Shown: positions 51,118 to 62,207, numbered from the stretch's first letter. The stretch: 64,000 nucleotides of DNA from Alcanivorax sediminis (GCF_009601165.1 NZ_WIRE01000001.1:2790001-2854000), one strand, 5' to 3'. Notes: generated by a model not told the origin, from the letters alone. Numbers and translations: made by a program.

Positions 51118-52283
51118 CTGCGCTCCTTGATCAGACGACAGGCCAGTTCCCGAGCCTGTCGATCAATGTCCATAACGGCTTCCACATCCACGCACCCGGG
51201 TGCATGCTGCTTGGCCAGTGTCTGTTCCACCACCGCCGGTATGCCCATAAAGTCCAGTCTGCCGGCGAGGAAGGCGGCAACCGCTTCTTCGTTAGCGGCA
51301 TTGAGCACTGCGGTCGCGGTTCCTCCGGTTTCCATGGCATTGCGCGCAAGGGCAAGACAAGGAAACCGCGACGTATCCGGCAGCTCGAAATTCAGGCCTG
51401 CCAGCTGGGAGAAATCCAGTCTCTGCGCCCCTGATTCTACTCGTTCTGGCCATGAAAGGCCGCAGGCGATGGGGGTGCGCATATCCGGCGTCCCCATTTG
51501 GGCCAGTACTGAACCATCCCGATAAGCCACCATGGAATGCACCACACTCTGCGGGTGCACTACCACATCAATCTGGTTGGGTGAGACACCAAACAACCAG
51601 CAGGCCTCGATGAATTCCAGCCCCTTGTTCATGAGGGTTGCAGAGTCCACCGAAATCTTTGGGCCCATGTCCCAGTTGGGGTGTTTCACTGCCTGAGCCG
51701 GCGTCACCGCCTGAAGCTGTTCTGCCGTAAACTCGCGAAATGGGCCACCCGAGGCGGTCAGCAACAACCGCTCAACCCCGGCATTGACCCCTTCCTGGGG
51801 CAAGCACTGGAAAATGGCGTTGTGCTCGGAGTCCAGCGGCAACAGCGTTGCACCACTATCACGGACTGCATCCATGAACAGGGCACCGGTCACTACAAGC
51901 GCTTCCTTGTTGGCCAGTAAGACGCGCTTTGCCGCCCTCACTGCCGCCAGCGTGGGGCGCACCCCGGCAGCGCCCACAATGGCTGCCACCACGGTATCGG
52001 CCTGCTCATGGGCCGCCAGCTGGGACAACGCATCTGCTCCGGCCAACACCTCAGTGTCCGACCCTGCGTCACGCAGATGGTTCCGCAGCTTCTCCGCCGC
52101 CTGCTCATCCGTCAGAGCGGCAAAACGTGCCCCGGTTGCCAGGCACTGCTCTGCCAGGCGTTCCCAGCGAGTACTGGCTGTAAGGGCAAAAATTTCATAG
52201 CGATCCGGGTGGCGAGCAACCACGTCCAGCGTCTGCTGGCCGATACTACCTGTTGCACCCAGCACCGTAATCCGCTGTATCAC
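51111..52283 (-). CDS. dxr: 1-deoxy-D-xylulose 5-phosphate reductoisomerase
   Basis: A 390-residue enzyme (E. coli IspC 398). The NADPH motif [14 protein letters not shown] is at the N-terminus; [14 protein letters not shown], the metal site and [23 protein letters not shown] follow. It makes MEP, the first committed intermediate of isoprenoid synthesis, and thus feeds ispD and ispF (28981-30170) and finally uppS. It overlaps cdsA upstream by 4 bp and rseP downstream by 7 bp. Confidence 0.98.
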   Translation of the reverse strand: MIQRITVLGATGSIGQQTLDVVARHPDRYEIFALTASTRWERLAEQCLATGARFAALTDEQAAEKLRNHLRDAGSDTEVLAGADALSQLAAHEQADTVVAAIVGAAGVRPTLAAVRAAKRVLLANKEALVVTGALFMDAVRDSGATLLPLDSEHNAIFQCLPQEGVNAGVERLLLTASGGPFREFTAEQLQAVTPAQAVKHPNWDMGPKISVDSATLMNKGLEFIEACWLFGVSPNQIDVVVHPQSVVHSMVAYRDGSVLAQMGTPDMRTPIACGLSWPERVESGAQRLDFSQLAGLNFELPDTSRFPCLALARNAMETGGTATAVLNAANEEAVAAFLAGRLDFMGIPAVVEQTLAKQHAPGCVDVEAVMDIDRQARELACRLIKERRC

Positions 52284-53104
52284 AGGCTGCCCCCCGGCAG
52301 ACCGAACCAGTTGAACCCGGCCAAGGCGATAGGCATGGCAGCAGTGACGCTGTCGATACGGTCCAGCATGCCTCCATGGCCAGGCAGAATCGTGCCACTG
52401 TCCTTGAACCCACGCTGACGTTTGACCATGCTCTCGAACAAGTCACCCAGCGCCGATGCCAGTACGGTCATCAACGCGACCAGCATCAGCGGCATCAGCG
52501 ACGCCTGCAGTACACCGCTGGCATAGACCCCGCCAACCACAACAAGCGCGAGCAATACACCGCCGATCAATCCCTCAATGGTTTTACCCGGGCTCACTAG
52601 CGGCGCCAGTTTATGCTTGCCAAGGGCCCGCCCGGCAAAATAAGCGCCGGTATCTGCAGCCCATACCCACAAAAGGATAAACAGTAATGCGAAAGGGCCC
52701 GCCAGACCCAGCGCACCCTGATCCTGAAGTTGCACCACGGCGGCCCAGGAAGGCACCAGTAGTAACAGCCCCACTACAGCCATCAGGCCAGTGCGATACC
52801 AGATTGCCGCATTGCCGGGGTAACCCACCACCAATACCAGCGCCAGCAGCCACCATGCCGGGATTGCGTTAAGCAGCCAGGCCGGCTGAAAGAACTCAGC
52901 CAACACCATGACGCCCGCCAGTACTGCGGTCCAGAGTATCCGAACGACCTGGGACACCTTGCCCATCATGGCCGCCCATTCCCACCCAGCCAGCACGAAA
53001 AAGATTCCGGCCACCACCGCAAAGGGGATGCGCTCAAGACCAAATACTGCCCCAAGGACGATCGGCAGCAGCACCAGCGCGGTGATCACCCGCAGTTTAA
53101 GCAT
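52280..53104 (-). CDS. cdsA: Phosphatidate cytidylyltransferase
   Basis: A 274-residue integral membrane enzyme with about eight helices (E. coli 285). The CDP-alcohol signature near the C-terminus, [22 protein letters not shown] followed by [13 protein letters not shown], is intact. It makes CDP-diacylglycerol, precursor of all phospholipids. It lies 2 bp after uppS. Confidence 0.97.
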   Translation of the reverse strand: MLKLRVITALVLLPIVLGAVFGLERIPFAVVAGIFFVLAGWEWAAMMGKVSQVVRILWTAVLAGVMVLAEFFQPAWLLNAIPAWWLLALVLVVGYPGNAAIWYRTGLMAVVGLLLLVPSWAAVVQLQDQGALGLAGPFALLFILLWVWAADTGAYFAGRALGKHKLAPLVSPGKTIEGLIGGVLLALVVVGGVYASGVLQASLMPLMLVALMTVLASALGDLFESMVKRQRGFKDSGTILPGHGGMLDRIDSVTAAMPIALAGFNWFGLPGGSL

Positions 53105-53106
53105 TG

Positions 53107-53886
53107 TTATTCTCCTTTCAGGCTGGCCACTTCCTCTCCGGAACGGCCAAATCGGCGCTGACGGCCGGCATAATCCTGCAGCGCGTCATCAAAAGCTTCG
53201 GCACCAAAGTCGGGCCACAACAACGGGGAAAAACAGAATTCACTGTAGGCCAGCTGCCAAAGCAGAAAGTTACTGATCCTCTGGTCACCACCAGTACGAA
53301 TCAACAGATCGGGCAAGGGAAGATCTGCCATGGCGATATGCGGAGCTAGCGACTCGGCGCTCACCTGGTCCGGCCGCAATTCACCGGCAGCCACCTGTTC
53401 CGCAAGCCGTCGGGCCGCATTGGCAATATCCCACTGACCACCATAGTTGACGGCAATCACCACCGTCATCCGGCTGTTGTTGGCCGTCAGCGCTTCCGCT
53501 TCTGTCATGCCAGCCTGGAGCTCATCGGAAAAAGCAGAGCGATCACCAATAAAACGGATGCTGACACCCTTGCTGTGCAGCTCCTCTACCCTGCCCCCTA
53601 ATGCCTTGAGAAACAGCGCCATCAGGTGGGCCACTTCTTCCGGCGGGCGACGCCAGTTTTCGGAACTGAACGCAAACAGGGTCAGCACTTCGACGCCACG
53701 GGTTGCGGCTTGGCGAATGATGGTCTGCACCGCCTGTTCGCCAGCCCGATGCCCCTCTTCGCCAGGCAAGCCACGCTTGCGCGCCCAGCGATTGTTACCA
53801 TCCATAATGATGGCCACATGACGGGGGAGCTCCCCCTGATGAGAGTCGATATCCGGCGCGCTGGAGCGAGGCTGGTCACTGGACAT
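53107..53886 (-). CDS. uppS: Undecaprenyl diphosphate synthase
   Basis: A 259-residue cis-prenyltransferase (E. coli 253). The start is set at the ATG at 53886 (GGAAG upstream), not at the codon 36 nt earlier. The catalytic aspartate D29 is in IIMDGNNRWARKRG; FSSENWRRP and the C-terminal LLIRTGGDQRISNFLLWQLAYSE motif are typical. It makes the C55 lipid carrier for peptidoglycan and O-antigen from products of the MEP pathway (dxr, ispD, ispF in this window). Confidence 0.96.
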   Translation of the reverse strand: MSSDQPRSSAPDIDSHQGELPRHVAIIMDGNNRWARKRGLPGEEGHRAGEQAVQTIIRQAATRGVEVLTLFAFSSENWRRPPEEVAHLMALFLKALGGRVEELHSKGVSIRFIGDRSAFSDELQAGMTEAEALTANNSRMTVVIAVNYGGQWDIANAARRLAEQVAAGELRPDQVSAESLAPHIAMADLPLPDLLIRTGGDQRISNFLLWQLAYSEFCFSPLLWPDFGAEAFDDALQDYAGRQRRFGRSGEEVASLKGE

Positions 53887-53957
53887 AAAACTTCCGCCAA
53901 TAACAAAAGCGGGCTGGTTCACAGCCCGCCAAATCGAATTTGAAACTGAAAACCGGA

Positions 53958-54515
53958 TCAGACGGTCATCAGCTCCTCTTCCTTTTCTTTAAGAACCTTG
54001 TCCACTTCAGCCACCATCTTGTCGGTGAGCTGCTGGATCAGTTCTTCGCCACGACGGGATTCGTCCTCGGAGATTTCCTTTTCCTTGAGGAGCTCTTTCA
54101 GGTCGCCGTTGGCATCACGGCGGATGCTGCGGATGGAAACCCGCGCCTGCTCGGCCTCGCCACGCACTACCTTCACCAGATCACGACGGGTTTCTTCCGT
54201 CAGCGGCGGCAAAGGAAGACGAATCAAGGTGCCTGACGTGGACGGATTGAGGCCAAGGTCCGACGTCATGATAGCTCTTTCGATCTGCGGGATCAGGGAC
54301 TTGTCGAACGGGGAGATGGTCAGCGTGCGACCTTCTTCTACAGAAATGTTACCCAGCTGCTTGAGAGGGGTTTCTGAGCCGTAGTAATCCACAGTCACAT
54401 TATCAAGCAGACTGGGGTGGGCCCGGCCAGTACGGACGCGCTTCATGGCTGTATCCAGCGCGGCCAGGCTCTTTTTCATGCGGGATTCCGCATCGTCACG
54501 AATTTCGTCAATCAC
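53958..54515 (-). CDS. frr: Ribosome recycling factor
   Basis: A 185-residue RRF, the exact family length. It begins [20 protein letters not shown], includes [11 protein letters not shown] and [15 protein letters not shown] sequence ([15 protein letters not shown]), and ends with a helical domain. With EF-G it splits the post-termination ribosome. It sits between pyrH and uppS with short gaps, consistent with one long operon. Confidence 0.98.
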   Translation of the reverse strand: MIDEIRDDAESRMKKSLAALDTAMKRVRTGRAHPSLLDNVTVDYYGSETPLKQLGNISVEEGRTLTISPFDKSLIPQIERAIMTSDLGLNPSTSGTLIRLPLPPLTEETRRDLVKVVRGEAEQARVSIRSIRRDANGDLKELLKEKEISEDESRRGEELIQQLTDKMVAEVDKVLKEKEEELMTV

Positions 54516-54546
54516 CGGTATTTCCTCACCATCACTTCAGGTGCGC

Positions 54547-55284
54547 TTATTGCGCAGCCTCTACAAGGGTGCCTTCTTTGCCGCCCAACATCAGGTTGAG
54601 CAGCGCACCCTTCTTGTTCATGTCAAATACACGCAGGGGCATATTGTGGTCACGAACCAGACAGATTGCTGTCAGATCCATTACGCCCAGTTTTTTATCC
54701 AGCACTTCGTCATAGGTCAAGGTGTCGTACTTGACCGCATCCGGATTCTTTTCCGGATCGTCATTGTACACGCCGTCGACCTTGGTCGCCTTCAACACCA
54801 CGTCGGCACTGATCTCAATACCACGCAGGCAGGCTGCGGAGTCGGTAGTAAAGAACGGGTTACCGGTACCCGCACAGAAGATCACAACCTCACCGTTCTT
54901 GAGATGACGATTGGCATTACGATGGTCGTAATGCTCGACCACGCCACTCATGGGAATCGCAGACATCAAACGGGTACGAATATTGGAACGCTCCAGCGCA
55001 TCACGCAGGGCAAGGCCATTCATGACCGTCGCCAGCATTCCCATGTGGTCACCGGCAACACGGTCCAGGCCCGCACTTTGCAAGGCCGCGCCACGGAACA
55101 GGTTACCGCCGCCAACCACCAAACCAACCTGCACACCAATACCGACCAGCTGACCAATTTCCAGGGAAATTGCGTCCAGCACTTTGGGGTCAATACCAAA
55201 TCCTTCGTCACCCGCCAACGCTTCACCGCTCAACTTCAGCAAAATACGGTTATAGCGCGGCGAGCGCTCCTTGTTCGTCGGCAT
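54547..55284 (-). CDS. pyrH: UMP kinase
   Basis: A 245-residue hexameric kinase (E. coli 241). The ATG at 55284 ([23 protein letters not shown]) has GGAG 8 nt upstream; the frame is open to an ATG at 55305, also possible. [23 protein letters not shown] and [17 protein letters not shown] are family motifs. It makes UDP from UMP, feeding CTP synthase (pyrG). A strong tsf terminator at 55439-55472 lies upstream, so it likely has its own promoter in the 150-bp gap; none was obvious. Confidence 0.96.
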   Translation of the reverse strand: MPTNKERSPRYNRILLKLSGEALAGDEGFGIDPKVLDAISLEIGQLVGIGVQVGLVVGGGNLFRGAALQSAGLDRVAGDHMGMLATVMNGLALRDALERSNIRTRLMSAIPMSGVVEHYDHRNANRHLKNGEVVIFCAGTGNPFFTTDSAACLRGIEISADVVLKATKVDGVYNDDPEKNPDAVKYDTLTYDEVLDKKLGVMDLTAICLVRDHNMPLRVFDMNKKGALLNLMLGGKEGTLVEAAQ

Positions 55285-55438
55285 GTCCAAGTCTCCGCCA
55301 CTCATGAATACCCGCCATTATTCAATTGGTTGCCGTTTCCGGCCCGCACATCCAGCCGGGGCATGTTCACAGTACCGCCAAGCACGATGGTTGCAAGCAC
55401 TTTCCTCGTTTCGCCTTCCAGCACCCAGCCGGCAGGCG

Positions 55439-55472
55439 AAAAAAACGCCCTGCTGGCAGGCCAGCAAGGCGT
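55439..55472 (-). terminator. Intrinsic terminator of rpsB-tsf
   Basis: A 12-bp stem with one G-U pair (55445-55456 with 55461-55472) and a 4-nt loop is followed on the minus strand by T7. Confidence 0.9.
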
Positions 55473-55495
55473 CATTTTCTCATCGACAGGCAGCC

Positions 55496-56374
55496 TTAGC
55501 CTTTAGCCGCAGCTTGAACCTCAGCAGCGAAGTCGACTTCTTCTTTCTCAATACCTTCACCAACGACCAGACGCTCGAAAGCAACGATCTCGGCGCCGGC
55601 AGCCTTAACCAGGGCACCGACAGTGGTATTGGGATCCTTCACGAAGGGCTGATCCAGCAGGCTCACTTCCTTCAGGAACTTGTTGATACGACCGCCGAGC
55701 ATTTTCTCAACGATCTCAGCCGGCTTGCCTTCCATATCAGGCTGGGCACGGATGATTTCTTTCTCTTTTTCCAGCACATCAACCGGAACCTGGTCACCGC
55801 TAACCACCATCGGGTTAACAGCAGCCACGTGCATGGCCACGTCTTTGCCCAGCTCGGCATCGCCACCCTTGAGGGCAACCAGTACACCGATCTTGGCGCC
55901 GTGAACGTAGGCACCGATGGCGCCTTCTGCGTCCAGCTTGGCAGCACGACGGATCTGGATGTTCTCACCGATCTTCTGAATCAGCGCCTGACGGGCTTCT
56001 TCAACGGTAGAACCGTCTTCCAGCTTCAGCTCTGCAATTTTGGCAGCATCGGTTTCACCGGCAGCCAGGGCAGCAGCAGCAACCTTGTTGGCAAAGCCCA
56101 GGAAGTTGTCGTCACGGGCAACGAAGTCGGTCTCGGAGTTGATTTCAACCATGACGGCAACAGTGTTGTCGGCATTGGTTGCAATCACTGCGGCGCCTTC
56201 AGCAGCGGTACGGCCGGCTTTCTTGGCCGCTTTGGCCTGACCGGATTTACGCATGTCATCGATGGCACGCTCGATATCACCTTCAGCTTCTACCAGCGCC
56301 TTCTTGCATTCCATCATGCCAAGACCGGTACGCTCGCGAAGCTCTTTAACCATTGCAGCAGTTACAGCAGCCAT
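55496..56374 (-). CDS. tsf: Elongation factor Ts
   Basis: A 292-residue EF-Ts (E. coli 283). The N-terminal UBA-like domain [27 protein letters not shown] is followed by [10 protein letters not shown] and the core and dimerisation domains. It recycles EF-Tu-GDP. It follows rpsB after 62 bp that contain a perfect 8-bp hairpin without T-run, as in the E. coli rpsB-tsf operon where read-through is partial. Confidence 0.98.
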   Translation of the reverse strand: MAAVTAAMVKELRERTGLGMMECKKALVEAEGDIERAIDDMRKSGQAKAAKKAGRTAAEGAAVIATNADNTVAVMVEINSETDFVARDDNFLGFANKVAAAALAAGETDAAKIAELKLEDGSTVEEARQALIQKIGENIQIRRAAKLDAEGAIGAYVHGAKIGVLVALKGGDAELGKDVAMHVAAVNPMVVSGDQVPVDVLEKEKEIIRAQPDMEGKPAEIVEKMLGGRINKFLKEVSLLDQPFVKDPNTTVGALVKAAGAEIVAFERLVVGEGIEKEEVDFAAEVQAAAKG

Positions 56375-56408
56375 GATTATCCTCTCAAAACGGTTGGTTT
56401 CGGTAAGA

Positions 56409-56430
56409 CGGGCAGGCTCTCACCTGCCCG
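56409..56430 (-). other. Hairpin between rpsB and tsf
   Basis: CGGGCAGG and CCTGCCCG form a perfect 8-bp stem with a 6-nt loop just after the rpsB stop. No T-run follows, so a partial terminator or processing site is likely. Confidence 0.55.
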
Positions 56431-56436
56431 AAACGA

Positions 56437-57195
56437 TCAGCCTTCGGCGCTTTCGCCTTCAGCTTCGCCTTCTACCTCGACGAATTCACTTTCACCACCG
56501 GTCTGGTTCTGGGCGTACTGCTTGCCTTCCAGGATGGTGTCGGCTGCCGCTTTCACGTACAGCTGGATAGCGCGGATCGCGTCATCGTTACCCGGGATAA
56601 CGTAATCAACGCCATCAGGGTTAGAGTTGGTATCCACTACCGCTACCACCGGAATACCCAGCTTGCGGGCTTCCTGCAGAGCGATATCTTCGTGGTCAAC
56701 GTCGATCACGAACAAGGCATCAGGCAGGCCGCCCATGTCCTTGATACCGCCGATGGAGCGCTCAAGCTTCTCCATCTCACGCTTGCGCATCAGCGCTTCT
56801 TTCTTGGTCAGCTTGTCGAAAGTACCGTCCAGTGACTGGGCTTCCAGATCACGGAAACGCTTGATGGACTGACGGATAGTCTTCCAGTTGGTGAGCATAC
56901 CGCCCAACCAACGGTGATCAACGTAGGGCATGCCCGCACGCATGGCTTCATCACGAACAGCCTTCTGAGCGGCGCGCTTGGTGCCTACGAACAGAATCTT
57001 GTTGTTGCTGGCAGCCAGCTTGTTCAGGAACGCCATCGCGTCGTTGAACAGAGGCAGGGTCTTTTCCAGATTGATGATGTGAATCTTGTTACGGGCGCCA
57101 AAGATGTAAGTATTCATCTTCGGGTTCCAGTAACGGGTCTGGTGGCCGAAGTGCACACCGGCCTTCAGCATATCGCGCATAGTTACGCTGGACAT
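56437..57195 (-). CDS. rpsB: Ribosomal protein S2
   Basis: A 252-residue S2 (E. coli 241). The start is the ATG at 57195 ([27 protein letters not shown]) with GTGGAG upstream; the open frame further upstream is the mRNA leader. The C-terminal acidic tail ([16 protein letters not shown]) is typical. The leader of about 180 nt from the promoter at 57382-57410 matches the conserved gammaproteobacterial rpsB 5' region through which S2 represses its own synthesis in E. coli; that regulation here is inferred. It is divergent from map. Confidence 0.98.
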   Translation of the reverse strand: MSSVTMRDMLKAGVHFGHQTRYWNPKMNTYIFGARNKIHIINLEKTLPLFNDAMAFLNKLAASNNKILFVGTKRAAQKAVRDEAMRAGMPYVDHRWLGGMLTNWKTIRQSIKRFRDLEAQSLDGTFDKLTKKEALMRKREMEKLERSIGGIKDMGGLPDALFVIDVDHEDIALQEARKLGIPVVAVVDTNSNPDGVDYVIPGNDDAIRAIQLYVKAAADTILEGKQYAQNQTGGESEFVEVEGEAEGESAEG

Positions 57196-57381
57196 TGGTT
57201 TTTCTCCACTTTGGGTTAGGCCTCCACGCCCCCGCATAAGCCCAACCCGTACCACCTTAATATAAGGAGTAAAGGCACCCAGGGTTATGTGACGGGGCAT
57301 GTGTGATTTCCTTCCCCTGCTTCGACGGTTACAATGCAGCACCATTGCCACAGAGCAGACCGAGAGCGGGAAAGCGCGCGC

Positions 57382-57410
57382 TTTATACCACAGCACCCCG
57401 TCACAGGCAA
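57382..57410 (-). promoter_or_regulatory. Promoter of rpsB-tsf
   Basis: TTGCCT (57405-57410) and TATAAA (57382-57387) are 17 bp apart on the minus strand, with TGG before the -10 (extended -10) and a GCGCGCGC discriminator after it, a stringent-control type promoter. Confidence 0.8.
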
Positions 57411-57492
57411 CGAAAAGCTGCCTTTTTTACTGTTCTGAATTGGCTCAATAAATAGCCAACTCACTGAAATCGCAGGAGTTTCCTCGAATCCC

Positions 57493-58269
57493 ATGAATGC
57501 CGTCATCAAAACCCCCGAGCAGATCGCCAAAATGCGTGAGGCTGGCAAGCTTGCCGCCGAAGTCCTTGAAATGATCGGCGAACATGTCAAACCCGGGGTC
57601 ACTACCGAGGAGCTCGACCGCATCTGTCACGACCATATCGTCAACCGGCAGCATGCCATTCCGGCCTGTCTGGGCTACCGGGGTTTCCCCAAGTCCATTT
57701 GTACCTCGGTAAACCACGTTGTCTGTCATGGCATTCCGTCTGACAACAAGGCACTGAAAAAAGGCGACATCGTCAATATCGACGTCACCGTGATCAAGGA
57801 TGGATGGCACGGAGACACCTCCAAGATGTTCTTCGTGGGCGAGCCCTCGGTTCTGGCCAAGCGCCTCGTGGAAACCACCCGTGAGTGCATGATGGCCGGT
57901 ATCAAGATGGTCAAGCCAGGCGTGCGCCTGGGTGATATTGGCCACCGCATCCAGAAATTGGCGGAGGGCGAGCGTTTTTCAGTGGTTCGTGAATACTGTG
58001 GCCACGGCATCGGCGAAGGCTTCCATGAAGAGCCTCAGGTTCTGCATTACGGCAAACCGGGCACGGGCCTTGAGCTGAAAGAAGGCATGGTGTTCACCAT
58101 TGAGCCAATGATCAATGCCGGCAAGGCAGCCAACAAGCTGCTGCCCGATGGCTGGACGGTAGTCACCAAGGATCGCAAGCTGTCCGCCCAGTGGGAGCAC
58201 ACTATTGCCGTTACCGCAGATGGCTATGAAGTGCTTACCGCGCGCAGCGAAGAAACCGACCTGTACTGA
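57493..58269 (+). CDS. map: Methionine aminopeptidase type I
   Basis: A 258-residue enzyme (E. coli 264). The metal ligands D97 (NIDVTV), D108 (HGDTS), the His in CGHGIGEGFHEEP and the Glu in TIEPM and QWEHTIAVT are all present. It removes the initiator methionine from nascent proteins. It is divergent from rpsB, as in many gammaproteobacteria. A 6-bp inverted repeat TTGGCT/AGCCAA (57440-57459) lies in its leader. glnD follows 80 bp downstream. Confidence 0.98.
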   Translation: MNAVIKTPEQIAKMREAGKLAAEVLEMIGEHVKPGVTTEELDRICHDHIVNRQHAIPACLGYRGFPKSICTSVNHVVCHGIPSDNKALKKGDIVNIDVTVIKDGWHGDTSKMFFVGEPSVLAKRLVETTRECMMAGIKMVKPGVRLGDIGHRIQKLAEGERFSVVREYCGHGIGEGFHEEPQVLHYGKPGTGLELKEGMVFTIEPMINAGKAANKLLPDGWTVVTKDRKLSAQWEHTIAVTADGYEVLTARSEETDLY

Positions 58270-58349
58270 TACATTCTGCCGATGACTGGCGCGCGTCCTG
58301 CATGATGAACGGGCCCGCTGGTCATCAGCCTCACCATCACAGGATCCTA

Positions 58350-61022
58350 ATGCAGCTCACCCCCGCGCTTACCCAGCAAGCCCTCCTCGATGCAATGCAG
58401 GAGAGCCCCCAGCCTGGACAGTACGCCCGCCAGTACCTCGAACAGGGACAAGAACGCCTGAACCAGGTATTTGAAACGGCTGACATCACCGACCTTGTCA
58501 ATGCCCGAGCACAGCTGGTAGACCAAGTGATGGTCGCGGCCTGGTCCTTGTTTGGCCTTGCCGACCAGGCAGACTGTGCCTTGGTCGCTGTTGGGGGCTA
58601 CGGTCGTGGCGAGCTGCACCCCTGCTCCGATGTGGATCTGCTGGTGTTGCTGTCTAACGATCCGCAACAGGCGGTCTACGATAGGCTGGAGCGCTTTGTG
58701 ACCTTTCTCTGGGATATCGGGCTGGAGATTGGGCATGCGGTACGCACACTGGATGAGTGCGTCAACCTCGCCAGTGAAGACATCACCGTTGCCACCAACA
58801 TCATGGAAGCACGGACCCTGGCCGGTGACGATGCCCTGCGTATTCGCCTGGAAGAGAGAACCGGCCCGGAGCACATGTGGAATTCCGCCCAGTTCTTCGC
58901 CGCCAAATGGGAAGAACAGGTCGGCCGCCACAAACGCTTCAATGATACTGAATACAATCTTGAACCCGATCTCAAAAATGCTCCCGGCGGGCTTCGTGAC
59001 GTTCAGATGATTGCCTGGGTTGCCAAGCGTCATTTCAATGCCGACAGCCTGGAAGCGCTGGTCGATGCAGGATTCCTGACCAAGGAAGAGTACTCGGTGC
59101 TCCGCAAGTGTCTGGACTACCTGTGGGAAGTGCGCTGGCAGTTGCATACGCTCACCGGCCGGAATGAAAACCGCCTGCTGTTTGATCACCAGCGCCAACT
59201 GGCTGCCCGCCTGGGTCACGAGGACTCCAGCGCCAACCTGGCGGTGGAAGTGTTCATGAAGGGCTTCTACCGGGTGGCGCTGGCGCTGTCCGTACTGAAC
59301 GAGATGTTGCTGCAGCTATTTGACGAAGCCATTTTGCGCAGCGATGAGCCTGAACAGGTCCGTCCCTTGAACAGGCGCTTCCAGGCACGCAATGAATACC
59401 TGGAAATCACTCACCCCGATGTGTTCAGCCAGCACCCCTCTGCCCTGCTGGAAACCTTTGTGCTGATGGCCCAGAACCCTGACCTCAAGGGGATTCGCGC
59501 CACCACCATCCGGGCACTGATTTACAACCGTCGACAAATTGATGATGCCTTCCGGGCCAACCCGGAAAACACCGCCCTGTTCATGCAGTTGCTGCGCAGC
59601 CCCAATGCCCTTTTTACCCAGCTGCGACGCATGAAGCGGTATAGCATTCTTGGCCGTTACCTGCCGGAATTCGGTGCCATCATCGGTATGATGCAGTACG
59701 ACCTGTTCCACATTTACACCGTGGATGCGCACACCCTGCTGGTCATCAAGCATATGCGCAGGCTGCGCTATGAGGACATGCGCGATGAATACCCTCTGGC
59801 CACTGAAGTTTTTTACCGACTACCAAAGCCAGAGCTGCTCTACACCGCCGGTCTGTACCACGATATCGCCAAAGGCCGTGGCGGTGACCACTCTGCTCTC
59901 GGTGAAGTGGATGCGCTGGATTTCTGTCAGCGACATGGCCTCAGTGCCTGGGATGGCAAGCTGGTGGCCTGGCTGGTGAAAAACCATCTGGTGATGAGTG
60001 TGACAGCCCAGCGCAAGGATATTTCTGACCCGGACGTGGTCTACGAGTTTGCCCGCAAGGTAGGCGACCTGGTGCACCTGGATTATCTCTATGTGCTTAC
60101 CGTGGCCGATATCAATGCCACCAACCCAACCCTGTGGAACTCCTGGCGAGCCTCCCTGCTGCGCCAGCTGTATACCGAAACCAAGCGCGCCCTGCGTCGC
60201 GGCCTTAACAATCCGATGGACAAGCAGGACTGGATCGACGAAACCCGTGAAACGGCCCTCAAGCTGCTGACGGGTCAGGATCACAATGCAGCTGAAGTCG
60301 AGGCGCTGTGGGCCAACATTGGCGATGAATATTTTCTGCGCGAGACTCCCCGGGATATCGCCTGGCACACCGAAGCCATGCTCGATCGGGAAAATCCCAA
60401 CGATCCGCTGGTACTGATTGGCGAGACCAGCCAAACCTCCATTGCCGGTGGGTCGCAGATCTTTATTTATACTCCCGACACCCGCAACCTGTTCAGCGCC
60501 ACCGTGAATGCGCTGGACACCCTGGGCCTCACCATCATGGACGCGCGCATTATCACCAGCGTGGATGGCTTCAGTCTCGATACCTATATCGTGCTGGACG
60601 AACAAGGCACTCCTATCGGTGATGACTGGGCGCGCATTGAGCAAATTCGCAAGACCCTGACCGAAACCCTGAAACACCCGGAACGCTTTGCCAGCACCGT
60701 GAGCCGCCGCATGCCGCGTCGCAACAAGCATTTCGATGTGCCAACCCAGGTAGTGATCAGCAATGACATCGTCAACGATCGCACCGCCGTTGATATACAG
60801 ACCCTGGACCGTCCCGGGCTGTTGGCCCACATCGGTCGTATCTTCATGCGCTTTGAGCTGCTGGTGCAGAATGCACGCATTGCCACCCTTGGCGAACGCG
60901 CCGAGGACGTCTTCTTCATTACCGATCTCGAGGGAGAGCCGGTTTCCGATCCAGCCCTGTGCCAGGAACTCCAGGAAACCCTCACCCGCGAGCTCGACGA
61001 CAAGAACAACGGAAATCAGTAA
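58350..61022 (+). CDS. glnD: GlnD, PII uridylyltransferase/uridylyl-removing enzyme
   Basis: An 890-residue bifunctional sensor (E. coli 890). The ATG at 58350 with AGGA upstream is chosen over the codon at 58302. Domains: nucleotidyltransferase with GGYGRGELHPCSDVD (82-96; D94, D96), the PII-uridylyltransferase helical region, an HD domain (LYHDIAKGRGGDHS) for uridylyl removal, and two C-terminal ACT domains that sense glutamine. It modifies GlnB/GlnK and so controls nitrogen assimilation. It lies between map and dapC, as in Pseudomonas. Confidence 0.97.
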   Translation: MQLTPALTQQALLDAMQESPQPGQYARQYLEQGQERLNQVFETADITDLVNARAQLVDQVMVAAWSLFGLADQADCALVAVGGYGRGELHPCSDVDLLVLLSNDPQQAVYDRLERFVTFLWDIGLEIGHAVRTLDECVNLASEDITVATNIMEARTLAGDDALRIRLEERTGPEHMWNSAQFFAAKWEEQVGRHKRFNDTEYNLEPDLKNAPGGLRDVQMIAWVAKRHFNADSLEALVDAGFLTKEEYSVLRKCLDYLWEVRWQLHTLTGRNENRLLFDHQRQLAARLGHEDSSANLAVEVFMKGFYRVALALSVLNEMLLQLFDEAILRSDEPEQVRPLNRRFQARNEYLEITHPDVFSQHPSALLETFVLMAQNPDLKGIRATTIRALIYNRRQIDDAFRANPENTALFMQLLRSPNALFTQLRRMKRYSILGRYLPEFGAIIGMMQYDLFHIYTVDAHTLLVIKHMRRLRYEDMRDEYPLATEVFYRLPKPELLYTAGLYHDIAKGRGGDHSALGEVDALDFCQRHGLSAWDGKLVAWLVKNHLVMSVTAQRKDISDPDVVYEFARKVGDLVHLDYLYVLTVADINATNPTLWNSWRASLLRQLYTETKRALRRGLNNPMDKQDWIDETRETALKLLTGQDHNAAEVEALWANIGDEYFLRETPRDIAWHTEAMLDRENPNDPLVLIGETSQTSIAGGSQIFIYTPDTRNLFSATVNALDTLGLTIMDARIITSVDGFSLDTYIVLDEQGTPIGDDWARIEQIRKTLTETLKHPERFASTVSRRMPRRNKHFDVPTQVVISNDIVNDRTAVDIQTLDRPGLLAHIGRIFMRFELLVQNARIATLGERAEDVFFITDLEGEPVSDPALCQELQETLTRELDDKNNGNQ

Positions 61023-61025
61023 CCC

Positions 61026-62207
61026 ATGAACCCAGATCTGGAACGGCTGCATCCCTACCCGTTTGAGAAACTCAAAACCCTGTTCAGCGGCCTTCCCGCC
61101 TCTGACAAGCCTCCCATTGCCCTGTCCATTGGTGAGCCCAAACATCCTTCACCGGATTTTGTGCAACAGGTCATCAAGGACAACACCGCCCGGCTGTCCA
61201 ACTACCCAACCACCGCCGGCATCCCGGAATTGAGCGAAGCCATCGCGCAGTGGCTCAAGCGTCGCTTCCACCTCTCCGGTGTGGATGCCGCTAGCCAGGT
61301 GCTACCGGTGAATGGTACCCGTGAGGCCCTGTTCGCCTTCACCCAGGCAGTGATTGATCGCCAGCGCCAGCCGCTGGTGTTGATGCCAAACCCGTTCTAC
61401 CAGATTTATGAAGGCGCCACCTTGCTCGCCGGTGGCGAGCCCATGTATTTGCCCTGTACCGACGGCACCGGGCTGCAGCCTGATTTTGATGCTGTCAGTG
61501 AAGACACCTGGATTCGCACCCAGCTATTGTTCATCTGCACCCCAGGCAACCCCACCGGTGCAACACTCAGCAAGGCCCAGCTCAAGGCGCTGATTCAGCT
61601 GGCCGACAAGTACGATTTCATCATTGCCTCGGACGAGTGCTACTCGGAAATTTACAGGGACAAGCCCCCGGCCGGGCTCCTGGAAGCCTGCGCGGAAATG
61701 GGCCGCCACGACTATCGTCGTTGTGTGGTCTTTCATTCACTCTCCAAGCGCTCTAACTTGCCCGGGCTTCGCTCCGGCTTTGTCGCGGGGGACAGCGAGG
61801 TGCTCAAACGCTTCCTGCGCTATCGCACCTACCACGGCTGTGCCATGCCCATCCATCATCAGCTGGCCAGTATCGCGGCCTGGAATGATGAAACTCACGT
61901 GGAAGCCAATCGAGCGCTCTACCGTGAAAAATTTGATGCCGTGCTGGACATTCTCGGCGGCCCCCTTAAGGTATCCGCCCCGGCAGCAGGCTTCTATCTG
62001 TGGCCCAAGACGCCCGTCAGCGACGAAGAGTTCGCCAAGCGTCTTCAGGCCGAGCAGAACGTGACCGTCCTTCCCGGCCGCTATCTGTCGCGAACCGTCG
62101 ACGGCAAGAACCCCGGACAAAACCGGATAAGGATGGCGCTGGTGGCTCCGCTGGACGAATGTATCGAAGGTGCCAAGCGCATCAAGGCGTTGCTGGATAC
62201 GCTCTGA
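61026..62207 (+). CDS. dapC: Succinyldiaminopimelate aminotransferase
   Basis: A 393-residue fold-type I PLP aminotransferase. The PLP lysine is K241 in FHSLSKRSNLPGLRSGF; GNPTGA and SDECYSEIY form the cofactor pocket. It matches the DapC family that lies after glnD in Pseudomonas and makes N-succinyl-LL-diaminopimelate. The other succinylase-branch genes dapD and probably dapE follow within 2 kb, so the lysine/peptidoglycan precursor genes are grouped. The start lies 3 bp after the glnD stop. A heptamer element follows. Confidence 0.94.
   Translation: MNPDLERLHPYPFEKLKTLFSGLPASDKPPIALSIGEPKHPSPDFVQQVIKDNTARLSNYPTTAGIPELSEAIAQWLKRRFHLSGVDAASQVLPVNGTREALFAFTQAVIDRQRQPLVLMPNPFYQIYEGATLLAGGEPMYLPCTDGTGLQPDFDAVSEDTWIRTQLLFICTPGNPTGATLSKAQLKALIQLADKYDFIIASDECYSEIYRDKPPAGLLEACAEMGRHDYRRCVVFHSLSKRSNLPGLRSGFVAGDSEVLKRFLRYRTYHGCAMPIHHQLASIAAWNDETHVEANRALYREKFDAVLDILGGPLKVSAPAAGFYLWPKTPVSDEEFAKRLQAEQNVTVLPGRYLSRTVDGKNPGQNRIRMALVAPLDECIEGAKRIKALLDTL

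Noticed and set aside
57196..57396. Longer N-terminus for ribosomal protein S2
   Set aside because: This stretch is the mRNA leader behind the promoter at 57382-57410; the canonical start is at 57195.
59820..61145. 441-codon open frame opposite glnD and dapC
   Set aside because: Crosses two real genes in the antisense direction and has no motif.
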